A stretch of DNA of 64,000 bases, from positions 930,001 to 994,000 of the forward strand of contig NC_030387.2 of NCBI RefSeq assembly GCF_001625215.2. Direction: 5' to 3'. The notes beneath the pieces were generated by a model. The model did no database searches. It was not told the origin of the DNA and saw only the letters and a program-made list of their open reading frames with translations. This document shows positions 49,665-59,444 of this stretch, in pieces. The DNA is from Daucus carota subsp. sativus. Lineage: Eukaryota; Streptophyta; Magnoliopsida; Apiales; Apiaceae. Within the stretch, counting starts at the first letter, position 1, and each line of letters starts with the position of its first letter. A program made the translations under genes and the position numbers.

Positions 49665-50545
49665 CTAAAACCGACTTCCCGGTTTTGCTTTATACAGAAT
49701 TTCCGTTTTAGGCAAAAATTCTTTGGTTTTTGCTGAAGTAGAGGGGTCCTCTATTATTCTTTTTCCAGTTTCTTTGTCTGGAGTAATGATGCCGCAGATT
49801 TGACATTCGAGCTGAATGCTAAATTTGTTCACCTCCTTTTGCTTTTTCCTGCAAAAGATTTCCTTATGTGCTCCAACAGCATCTTTATGCAATAATTGCC
49901 TTCTGAAAGCCACAACTTTGTTATAGTCTTCTTCGCTTAATCCTTTATGGGAATAAGAGGTCATTAAGGCATTTGTTGTAGCTAAGTTGACTTTTAGCTT
50001 ATCTTCTTTTGAGATGCTAAATAACTTATCGATTAAACTCAATAACTTATTCTCAGCAAATTCTCTTAGATCTTCTTTCTCCAGGGTAGGTTCCATTGCT
50101 TTGCTTGGAGTGTAGATCTTTTCCTTGGTAGAACCAACCTGAATATAATGAAACGGTTGATTAGGTGGAAAATCGCATTCTTCTTGATTTTCCCAGCATA
50201 TAATGGTACTGGTAGTCTTGATGAAGAGCTCGATTTCATTTCCCTTAAGACAATTATTTTTAAATGTCTTGACTGCCTTTCTAAATTCCTTGGGGAACTT
50301 AGAGATTTCCAAGAGGTTATTAGCAGGATAAACTTGTGCTAATAGACCATACTGGTATGCTTCATAGACCATGTCTGGATTAGCATTTGGGTAGAAGTTG
50401 AAGTAGCTGACATTCTTCTTATCTGTAGTGAAGAAATGTTCGCTAACGAACTCCTTTTAAGTGGCTATTCTTCTATATTGATAAAGATAATTAAAACCTG
50501 AATAATAAGTTTCAATAGTATCTTCATCTGTTTATAGTAACAGCT
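49665..50545 (-). pseudogene. Viroplasmin/transactivator-like copy 3, best preserved but N-terminally truncated
   Basis: The frame 49665-50372 gives 235 residues without a break, from VYEAYQYGLLAQVYPANNLL to KAKPGSRF. Upstream at about 50455 there is a stop equivalent to that in copy 2, and the sequence ends at 50562 where TIR exon sequence starts. The viroplasmin-like N-terminal domain is missing. Confidence 0.6.
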
Positions 50546-50558
50546 GCTCAGATTTTGG

Positions 50559-52702
50559 GATGAGCTGGTCAAGATCAGGGAGTGTAATGGTACGAGTGGA
50601 CTTGCGGTTATTCCTGTATATTACAATGTTGATAAATACAGCTTGGAGAATCAACTTGAGACTTGTGCTGGAGGATTTGATCAATTGCAACAAACAGGGT
50701 ACGCGTCTAGTCAGAGACGGGCAATTGAGGAGATTGCTGGTATGCCGGGATTAGATCTGAATAAGTTTACGCCTAGGTAACTATCTTTTTCTTGCACTTT
50801 GTTGATAGTCAATTATATATGCAGTTGGTCTGTGAAATAGTGGACTGCTAAATAAATTTTCAAGTTCATCGAACTGTGCTGCTATTTTTCAAGTTTAACC
50901 AGTCATTGCATTGTGGAGTTATTCTGTAAATTCATATTCAGATCCAATGCAGGGACGAATCAGTTTGTCTTCATAAACTAGTCGAGACAATTTTATCTGA
51001 ATTGAAGATCATAAATTCGATCATGGACAGAACTATTCCAATTCTTGATTGGAACGACATCTTCATCAGTTTTCGTGGTCAAGATTCTAGGAAAACCTTC
51101 GTAAGTCATCTATACACGGCTTTTGCTAGAGCAGGAATCAGTACATTCAGAGACGCTGCTGATATTTCATGAGGACAGGCGATTTCTGAGGTGTTAGAAG
51201 GAGCAATTCAAAGAACAAAGATTGCAGTTGTTGTGTTCACTAAGCACTATGCTGATAGCCAATGGTGTCTGAATGAGCTTGTCTGGATCAATAAACGCAG
51301 AAAAAGCGGACTGCTGCTTGTTCCTGCCTTCTACGATGTCAATCCATCGGTTGTGAGACGCCAAACAAAGATGTATGCAGAAGCTTTTACACGTCATGGT
51401 GAACGAATGTCTGACAAAGTGGAAACTTGGAGAAAAGCCTTAGCTGATGCAGCAGATATTTCAGGATATGCTATCCAATGTAATAATGGGTAATTAACAC
51501 CAAACAGAGATAATAATTGTTTCAGATTTAAAAAACAGAACTCTGTTTATAATATAGGTTTCTGTTTTTACAATTAAATTTGCAGAAACGAAGCCAACTT
51601 TATCTAAAAAATTACTGAGGTGGTTGCTGAGAAAGCGCGATCATTGAGACACAAGTTAGCAGAGGCTACTGAGGAATCAGTATCATACTCTCCGCAAATT
51701 CAAAACGGGTACTTTCTAATTGAACTAGTTAAGTAGTCTCTCTCAGATGTAAGATTTTCTTTTTGGCAATTGTAAATGAAAGATCGTTGTGAGGAAGCTG
51801 AGCTAATTCTACGGATTTATATAAATTAGTATAATATCTCATAATATTATGGATCACATAATTTTTTAACTACAAGATCATGCAAAATTTATTTAAAAAA
51901 GTCAGAGTCTCTTGTTCTATGAGGTTTTTCAAGCAATTTACTTGTGCTTAAAATTAATGATGGCAGCAATGAAGTTGAAAGTGTCCAAGAAATAGAAGAG
52001 GAAGTAACTAAAGTGAAGCTGATGCACAATAAATGGTCAATCTATCCTTCATCTTTAGATACAACTTCTCAGTGGAATGTCTTTTTAAGCTTCAGAGGTG
52101 TAGATACGCGAAAAACATTTGTCAGTCATTTAAACGCAGAAATGAAGCATGCTGGAATCAAAGTGTTTTTAGATGATGATGCACTCCGCAGAGGGTACAA
52201 AATCAAGTCTGGACTGTTTGAAGCGATCGAAGAATCAAAAATTTTGATTATTGTTTTTTCCAAAAACTACGCCTTTTCAAAGTGGTGCCTTGATGAGCTG
52301 GTGAAGATACTTGAACGTCAGAACACTCAGGAGCCATGGAGACAGCTGGTTTTTCCAATATTTTACAATGTTGATCCACGGGATGTAGAAAAACAGGAAG
52401 GAAGTTTCAAAATTGCGTTTGAAGTTAACAATCGACGTTATCCTAAAGAGACGGTGGACATTTGGAGAGCTGCATTATCTGAAGCTGGAACTCTGGGAGG
52501 ATGGGATCTGCAGAACTCTTGGGATGGGTATTTTTTTCTGACAATCTCTTCGTGTTACACGTCGTAACTCACTACAGTTAGGATGGTCTCTTACTTGGCT
52601 GATTTGTACAGATTTTACATTTATTATTGTCATTTCAGGCGAGAAGCGGACCTTATTCAGGATGTTATTGCGAAAGTACTGCATCAAATTACCAGTAGGT
52701 AG
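50559..52702 (+). pseudogene. Triple-TIR gene without NB-ARC, broken by two stops
   Basis: TIR domains of plant immune receptors make nucleotide signals by cleaving NAD. Exons joinable in frame: 50559-50775 (C-terminal half of TIR-a, open), 50953-51489 (TIR-b, with DIFISFRGQDSRKTF and WCLNELVWI), 51586-51708 (linker), 51967-52527 (TIR-c) and 52639-52702 (tail ending ITSR and stop). Stops interrupt TIR-b at 51169-51171 and the linker at 51605-51607. TIR-c is intact: NVFLSFRGVDTRKTFVSHL, then SKWCLDELVKI with the expected catalytic glutamate, then PIFYNVDPRDV. No P-loop or other NB-ARC motif was found in the kilobase downstream. TIR-c alone could still be translated as a TIR-only protein from an internal start (51944 frame). 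The end AGTAG-GTAGCT could also be a splice donor. Confidence 0.8.
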
Positions 52703-53776
52703 CTTGTTACATGTTGCTGATCAATACCGATATCAGTCTTAAGGCTTCATTCAGTTCCAAATCTTGCGCACCAATGCACAAGTATGCGATGAGAGATACA
52801 TGAAGTCATTTAAAAAAACAATGGCTGATTTTGTAATACTTTGTATGAGTTAGAGTCTCCAGCTTGGTATGTTACTTGTGCAGTTCAATACCCTCTCTAC
52901 AACAACTATGATTATTGATTATTGATTACTTATGTCAAAGTGTTCACCTTTCTTACCAAAAAACTGGTAAGTGACTGTTCGCTTTTCACGAGACTCGTTC
53001 TTGCCACCCGAAACACTATATTATATATCACTATGTTAAATCTTAAAAAATGATTAATAAAAAAATTAATAAAATTCTAATTGGGGGATGATGATGCGGA
53101 TCCCCGTTCGGATGAGGATCGGGGGATCCCTATTTGAGATCGGGCGCAGGAATAACCGTCCCCGACCCCAAAATGACCCGATACTCATCCCGCATCCCTA
53201 ATGCTTGTTGTAACCCCTGATTAATCATACGTTGCTGAGCACCCGGCTGAAACTATATCTTGGGTTCTCTGTAAGTTCCAAAAACTTGAAGCAAAATGCT
53301 GGTACTTATCTAATTCTCACACCAACATTTCTGTGATATAATTTCGTCCATCAAAAAGTACCTAATAGCAAATAATTCCTTCGCAATTAATACAGTTTTC
53401 CGTATCACTTGAGATTTCAGGAGAACTCGTCGCTTAACATATTATGTCCTTTGTCATTTTTATATTGATTGCATGACTGAGCAAGACCTGAGGAAAAAAA
53501 TATAGATTAGGTCAACAAACAACTTCTTCAATATCTTGTAGTAGCAATAAGAGAGTAGACCCCTTCAGCATCAGTAGGTAACCATACAACTTGTCTTTTG
53601 TCACAAACTAACAACTTGGAACCTCTCTTTGTATACACAACCACACAATCCCCACAAAGTCAGAAAAGATATATAGCAAAATCCTCCACTCAAATTCTAT
53701 TCATTTCTTGGTTCATGCACTTAGAATCTCTCCTTTAAAAACTCTTGCTTTACACATAAGAAAACCACTCAATACT
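52703..53776. other. Region between TIR and NHL genes; NHL promoter
   Basis: No NB-ARC or LRR sequence. Bases 53090-53230 are a GC-richer segment with gatcgggg/ccccgacccc phrases, related to 42310-42460. Bases 53213-53776 are the promoter and leader of the following NHL gene and are duplicated at 42461-42957. Confidence 0.65.
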
Positions 53777-54430
53777 ATGACAGACAAGGCTTCTCAACAA
53801 GGCTATTCTCATGTCAATGCTGCAAACATGAACATTGAGCCAGGTACAATGCCGTCTCAAGATCATCCTAGCCGCCCTCGTCGTAGCCGGGCCAAAATTA
53901 TACTTTTTATAGTTGTTTTAATTATTACACATGCCATAGTGATTGTAGTACTAGACATGACCATTTTCAAAGTGAGGACTCCCGAGTACCGGTTCAATTC
54001 AGTCAGCCTCAGCGATGTCAGCACCAACAGTTCCTCCACCAAGTCGTCGTTCCATATGAAACTTGACACTGAAGTTACGATCAAGAACAAGAATTTCGGC
54101 CCATACGAGTACTATGACTGCTACCTGACTATCTTTTACAGGGGAAAGAGTGTTGGAGAGGTTGTGGTCAAGGAAGCAAGTGTCAAGACATTATCTACTA
54201 AGAAGCTGACATTCGGCATAAATGTTAAGTACTCTGAGACTACGGCGTCTGGTAAAACAAATTTGAAGAATGACATTTCTGCGGGTGCTTTGATGATGAG
54301 CAGCAAGTCAGAGATGAGAGGGCAGGTGAAGCTTTTGAAGATACTCAACAAGGACAGACAACCAGAAATGCAATGCACCATGTCTATTAATTTAGCAGAA
54401 AAAGTTGTTAGGGACTTGAAATGTGACTAG
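53777..54430 (+). CDS. NDR1/HIN1-like protein with LEA_2 domain, 217 aa
   Basis: Single-exon gene. A cytosolic N-terminus with basic residues (RPRRSRAK) precedes one hydrophobic helix (about residues 41-63) and then a LEA_2 domain (about residues 90-195). VTIKNKNFGPYEYYD is the family's NxNFG motif. NHL proteins are plasma-membrane proteins tied to defence and stress responses. I chose MTDKASQ at 53777 over the frame's first ATG at 53708 because the relative at 55970 starts at the equivalent place (MEDKEEH) and the upstream sequence is duplicated promoter. Role within NHL is not known from sequence. Confidence 0.85.
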   Translation: MTDKASQQGYSHVNAANMNIEPGTMPSQDHPSRPRRSRAKIILFIVVLIITHAIVIVVLDMTIFKVRTPEYRFNSVSLSDVSTNSSSTKSSFHMKLDTEVTIKNKNFGPYEYYDCYLTIFYRGKSVGEVVVKEASVKTLSTKKLTFGINVKYSETTASGKTNLKNDISAGALMMSSKSEMRGQVKLLKILNKDRQPEMQCTMSINLAEKVVRDLKCD

Positions 54431-55969
54431 AAGTTAAAGATGTGTAGTTGTATGATTGACTATAAATTATTTTTTTGTGTCCTTAATCTTTGACTATTAG
54501 ATTTCTTAGTTATCTGATTTTTTCTCTCTTAAAATAGAATCTTTCAATATAGATAAATCACATCGGTGTTAGGTGTGTTAAGTGACCAATTCTCTCAAAA
54601 CCTCAAGGTGTTTTGAGGAGGGCGCGAGCCTAAGATCTGATACCATGTTAACTGACCAGTTCTCCCAAAATCTCAAGGTGTTGGGAGGAGGGTTTACCAG
54701 GATCATATTATATTATAACAATGTGCTCTGAAGAGGGGACGTCTCTGGCACTTATTTATCAGCATCCTAAGTTTTTCACAACTGACGTGGATAACCAACA
54801 AGGTGGTTGAGTTTAATACAAGATCCCCATGGCGAAGAAAGGTATGGGAATCGAACCAACATGCATCTGTCCAGAAGGGGAGGGACCATTAATATCTATA
54901 AAAACAGAACAAGTCTATCTCATACACCAGACCTCATGTAGTGTCTATTACAGCACTATATCTGATGGTATGGTGATGGTCAAGTGAAGATGTGGGCTAT
55001 CTCCACTTTCGAATTCAATTCATGATTGTGTTTAAAAAGCGTTTCCTTTAATCCGCAATAAGTAAGTAGTAAACCAGTAACCACTTCCATAAGCAAATAG
55101 GCCATAGCATCAGAACCATTAGCATGTTACTGGTTGTTCAATGTCCCTCGGGGCATTAGGTGAAAATTTATTTCGATATGTTCTTTGTTGACAGCAAGTT
55201 CAGAGTTGTTTAAACCACTTCTGGTGCAAAAATTTATATATTCACACACTCGCGACTTCTTATTAGAACCCCTTAGTTCTTATCCCGCGTGAATATAACC
55301 AGTCAAATAACTCTATTAGTATGATGCCTTTTGGGAAGAACTCAAATCCGTGCGGGCTTGGCCACAATCCAGAACGGACAACAACATACTAATGCAGAGT
55401 AATTTCTGCACACACTACTTATCAGCAGAACTGATCCTCACAATCCTGTGTTTCATTGACAACACTAGCACAAGCAAAAAAATAAAAAGTAGATAGAATC
55501 CTCAATGCAAATGTAGGCCCAGACCTTATATTACTTTTTTCCAGAACCTGCAGGCTGCAAGCAGCCAAGCACTAACATCCATGAACATGGTTTGTACAAC
55601 ATTAATAAGACAACTAAATGATAATTATAGCTTTTTCTTCCAGTCTGGAGGATTACTACTACTTCCATGGTCCACCCTAAATTATTGGTAAAACACTGTT
55701 CTATCTACTGAATTATATAATCAAACTGTAATGCTTTAAAAATTCAGAATTCACCCTACAAAACACAATATAGCCCACATTCTTAGAATCAAGAACAATC
55801 CTCTAGTGCAGTGAAAGATAAAAAAACAGGACAAATCACATTTATGATCTGCCAAGTTTTCGACAAGGTGCCCCATCTGACACTCCAAGTCTAGAACAAA
55901 ATCTTTCTTTATAGATCAAGCACTTCATTCACCCCCCCACAATCTCAATTTTAACATCCACTACATCTA
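54431..55969. other. Region between the two NHL genes
   Basis: Contains a possible LTR relic (listed) and the promoter of the second NHL gene. Bases 55727-55858 match 42955-43081. No other gene recognised. Confidence 0.55.
54566..54750 (-). mobile_element. Possible LTR-retrotransposon relic
   Basis: tgttaagtgaccaattctct at about 54571 and tgttaactgaccagttctcc at about 54647 begin two similar stretches. Between them tctgataccatgttaa reads on the minus strand as an LTR-like end TTAACA followed by TGGTATCAGA, a shortened tRNA-Met primer site. Too short and decayed to classify. Confidence 0.3.
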
Positions 55970-56617
55970 ATGGAAGATAAGGAGGAGCATCATCAAACAC
56001 ATCCATTGACTTGCACAAGCTGTCATGCCCGAGTAGAGAAGGAGGCCGAGTCATCAGAGAAGGCGACTAAGCTCAAAAACCGCCTGTTATATTATTTGTT
56101 CCTTGTTGCACTGACTGCAGTCGAGACAGGTGTGATCCTACTCTGTGCACTCACAGTCCTCAAATCCAAGACCCCCAATTTTCGTGTCCGGGCTGTGGCA
56201 GTCGAGGCCTTAAGAGTCAGCAACACAACCAACCCTTTCTTCAGCATCACATTCAAAGCAGAATTCAATGTCAGGAACAAAAACTTCGGCCATTTCAGCT
56301 ACCACAACACGACGGTCTACTTCTACTACGAAGATGTCAAGATCGGAAAGGCCTTCATCCACAAGGCTCAGGTGGATGCAAGATCCACAAGAAAATTCTA
56401 CATAAGAGTGAAGCTCACATCCTCATATGTTTCGAAAAGCTCATTGCTTTTCATCCAGGACTTGAAATCAGGGGTTTTGCCGATAACCATGCAGGCTAAA
56501 ATGACAGGGAAGATCACATTGTTGAAGTTACTGAAGAATGACAAATCCACCAACCTGAATTGCAACATGGATGTAATTGTGAAGAAGAGGCAGCTCAAGA
56601 ACTTAAAGTGCAAGTGA
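55970..56617 (+). CDS. NDR1/HIN1-like protein with LEA_2 domain, second copy, 215 aa
   Basis: Single-exon gene, same plan as its neighbour: a short N-terminus (MEDKEEHHQTHPLTC), basic AKLKNR-type residues, a hydrophobic helix (about residues 38-62), then a LEA_2 domain with FNVRNKNFGHFSYHN matching the family NxNFG motif, ending LKNLKCK versus LKCD in the first gene. The two are clearly tandem paralogues but well diverged, so the duplication is old. Probable plasma-membrane protein with stress or defence function (family knowledge). Confidence 0.87.
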   Translation: MEDKEEHHQTHPLTCTSCHARVEKEAESSEKATKLKNRLLYYLFLVALTAVETGVILLCALTVLKSKTPNFRVRAVAVEALRVSNTTNPFFSITFKAEFNVRNKNFGHFSYHNTTVYFYYEDVKIGKAFIHKAQVDARSTRKFYIRVKLTSSYVSKSSLLFIQDLKSGVLPITMQAKMTGKITLLKLLKNDKSTNLNCNMDVIVKKRQLKNLKCK

Positions 56618-57794
56618 CAAGTTAGTACTAAACACATGGGAAGTGGTATTTTCACAATAAATTTAATGTCGGCAAAGTTTGTATTTCTTTGTGATATATT
56701 TCGTGAACTGTTTGTGCAATTTCGGTTTTCTTTCGTATTGTACATTTAAGTGTTCCGGACATTATGTAAAATTTGAAGCGATCTGTGAGTTCATTGCATG
56801 ATTGTATTTTGTGCACCTGAAATCGATTAGTCCATGTCAGTGTGGGGATTATGCTGGCATTACATGCCTCATGTCATGCCTAGTCATCGTGAGGTAATGC
56901 GGGCCCTCGCTTTCACGAGGCACAACCTGATTGGATCCGAATCGAAAATCTGAATAAAATTTGGTATTTGAATGAGGGGACCTGCTCAAATGCTAACACA
57001 CACTGCATTCGAGTTCATGAGTGTGATAAAAAGTCAAACATCAATTATTTGAAGAACGGAACAATGATTTACTCGCATAGCGGAAACGAGTTTTTCATTT
57101 TAGTACATAATAATGCTCTCGACTAATACGACAAATGAAAAAAAGCAGTCTAATGGTTAGCAAGATTTGGCTCTGCACTTGTTTACTCTGTCATGCGTTT
57201 AGAATGGGAGAAAAGAAACACTACATAAAGAAAAAGAAATCTTATACAAATTGTGGTGTTAGTTTTTCAAACATACTGGGCTATCAGGTCACTCTAAGTC
57301 TCTAAAGTTTGGTTGAAAGTTGGTTTCTTTTAACCAAAAGTAATTAAAAGCGGCGGGTTTATCCTACCGGATCACCTGGGGTAACTCCGACTCCACTCAT
57401 TCGGAATATAAGCCTAAATTGTTAAAAAAAAAACACAAAAACCTCAACTGTAGCCGCACGAGTAAAACATAACAATGTATTTTTTTTTATACTCCTTTTG
57501 TTTTGAAATATAATTCGCTTGACTTTTCTGCACGCATTTTTAAGTCCTTTACCACATACTAAAAATCACTATTTTCGAAATTTTCTTTTTTACCCCCAAA
57601 AATACTTTTTTTTACTCTTATTTTATATAAAATGATCAAATTATACAAAAGAGGATCATTTTGCGGATAAAAAAGCACCTTTGACCACACATTTACGACA
57701 CAACCCCGTAGTTACTCCCCATAAATGAGACATAACGGTAACGCCACTCCTCGTTCACGTTAAAATTTTCAAAAATACCGCCCCGCCTCTTACA

Positions 57795-57838
<44 letters not shown>

Positions 57839-57943
57839 TCTCTCTCTCTCTCTCGTTCTCTCTCGTCCTTGTCCAAACTTTAAACTATTCCCACGCTGCT
57901 CTCTTTTCCACCTCGACTCTCGAGCCCCGCGCCCCGTGATTCC
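56618..57943. other. Intergenic region left of the copia element
   Basis: No gene recognised. A CT microsatellite lies at 57797-57853. The phrase tactccttttgttttgaaatataa near 57490 resembles a Stowaway left end but no right end was found. Confidence 0.55.
57797..57853. repeat. (CT)n microsatellite
   Basis: About 20 CT dinucleotides followed by an interrupted second run. Confidence 0.95.
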
Positions 57944-58920
57944 TGTTGGGAGTCACAGTGAAAATCACAGCAACAATGTATAGAGCAGTTATATTATATA
58001 AACAAGAGTAGGCCAACGAAACCACCACAATATAGCATGCACGAAGATCGTATACTCAATAATCAGTGACTGATAAATTACGAGAAAAGGAGAGAAAGGC
58101 GCACCTTTCACCGTCGCTAGAATTAGTATACAGAACAGCTGAGTCGCCTAGCCCTTCGATGAAGACTAGACTGTTCTTGAAGTGATTATTGCCCCACTAC
58201 GCTGTGATGGGTATTCGCAATATCGCTCCCAGGATAAAACAGCACAGACCGAACCGCTCACAGACACGAGTACGATCAACAGCGATCAACACCTCAGTTC
58301 GCCCGAGAACAGTATGTATATGTGTATATATCGGAGCAGAGGGTGAGAGTGTAATAGAGAAGAATGAGAATGGTGTTTGTGTTTTTTCCGTGTTCCAACT
58401 CAAGTGTCGAGGCTCACTATTTATAGTGAGGCCAAAGCACCAACACACCGTCCAGATTCATTTGTCCAGGTTCAACGAATCTGTATCTGTCAGACAACCT
58501 GACCAGATTCATTTGTCCAGGTTCAATGAATCTGTATCTGTCAGACATACTGACCAGATTCATTTGTCCAGGTTCAATGAATCTGTATCTGTCAGACAAC
58601 CTGACCAGATTCATTTGTCCAGGTTCAATGAATCTGTATCTGTCAGACATACTGACCAGATTCATTTGTCCAGGTTCAATGAATCTGTATCTGTTGGAGA
58701 TACTGACCAGATTCATTTGTCCAGATTCAATGAATCTGTATCTATCAGATATACTGACCAGATTCATTTGTCCAGATTAAATGAATCACATTTTCATTTC
58801 AAGCTCTTTCAAGCCACTGTATTCAACTCTATTTCTCAATGGATTTCACTAAGAAAATGTCCCGGAAATTACATCAAGAACATATTAAAAAATATGCTTT
58901 AAACTTTCCATTTTCTAACA
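57944..58920 (-). repeat. 3' LTR, 977 bp
   Basis: Starts TGTTAGAAAATGG and ends CTCCCAACA on the minus strand, the TG..CA ends of an LTR. The outer 397 bases (57944-58340) equal 63604-64000 base for base. It holds the 51-bp repeats. Confidence 0.95.
58453..58791. repeat. 51-bp tandem repeats in the LTR, seven copies
   Basis: cagattcatttgtccag begins at 58453, 58504, 58555, 58606, 58657, 58708 and 58759. The first four units alternate between two versions (ending cagacaacctgac and cagacatactgac), a 102-bp higher-order pattern. Each unit contains gattcattt...aatgaatc, a small palindrome. The repeats stay open in several frames only because 51 is a multiple of three. Confidence 0.95.
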
Positions 58921-59444
58921 ATCCCCCACAAATCCATATAGATATGCATATTAGTCCTCATCATGACTTGTTTTTCAGAGTAGGTACCCTTCCGGGTTTG
59001 AACCCTCCTAAGTCCCCTACTTCGATGGCTACCGGATATAGATGGATTGTTTCACCTTGAATCTCTATCCGTTGGGTGTAACCACACTCCATAGACGACG
59101 ACAAGTCAAAGGCTATGGTGCCGATCTACGGCTTTGAGACATTAATGGTCGTGTCTCGATCCTGTTCGTCGAATGTTTCAAGGAATAACCCTTTCCTCTA
59201 ATTGCGACCTCACAATTACATTCGCTTAGCTGGGCATCTCCAGAGATGTACTGCAACCATCTCGTCAAATGACTTGACCCCATTCAGAGTTCTAAAAACT
59301 CTTGCTATACTTGCAGTTTCAGTACCTTTTAGGTTTGCAGGGGATAGACTCAAATATATGAGAATCTACTTTGTAGTTAAAGGTACTACCGATCCACCCT
59401 TACAGCTTGTTTACCACATTGAATACACTTCGAGGGATCTCCTC

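Larger units (their letters stand above)
44347..50562. mobile_element. Endogenous pararetrovirus-like complex (Caulimoviridae type), rearranged
   Basis: About 6.2 kb made of repeated copies of one viral-type segment. From left: a minus-strand copy (44347-45440), a 692-bp tandem repeat mixing viral and TIR sequence (45465-46848), a plus-strand copy with promoter (46849-48503), a central leader with primer-binding site (48504-49211), and a minus-strand promoter and gene copy (49212-50562). Family assignment rests on YYVVFNGSNAGI near 46894 with a following HKKYKTFVEA segment (viroplasmin/RNase-H1-N-like), a TATAAAAG promoter with upstream direct repeats, and TGGTATCAGAGC complementary to initiator tRNA-Met. 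No capsid, protease, reverse transcriptase or movement protein was seen, so this is not a full genome. All long frames carry breaks. Confidence 0.65.
47147..50562. repeat. 1.35-kb inverted repeat within the viral complex
   Basis: Arms 47147-48503 and 49212-50562 are nearly identical in opposite orientation (catcccaaaatct at the outer edge, gatattgtaaaagaaatcac at the inner edge), separated by 708 bp that is not repeated. Arms differ by scattered substitutions. Confidence 0.85.

Noticed and set aside
51191..51493. A separate 100-aa TIR gene
   Set aside because: It is the downstream part of the TIR-b exon after an in-frame stop; the upstream part of the same domain is at 50953-51168.
53708..53776. 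Longer NHL-1 protein starting 23 codons upstream
   Set aside because: The upstream codons lie in duplicated promoter sequence and the paralogue starts at the position equivalent to 53777.
58453..58791. CRISPR-like array
   Set aside because: Regular repeats, but there are no distinct spacers; the units are head-to-tail copies inside an LTR of a plant genome.
58189..58902. 237-codon frame with repeats of QIHLSRFNESVSV
   Set aside because: It is antisense to the copia LTR; the repeats are the 51-bp DNA repeats, open because 51 is divisible by three.
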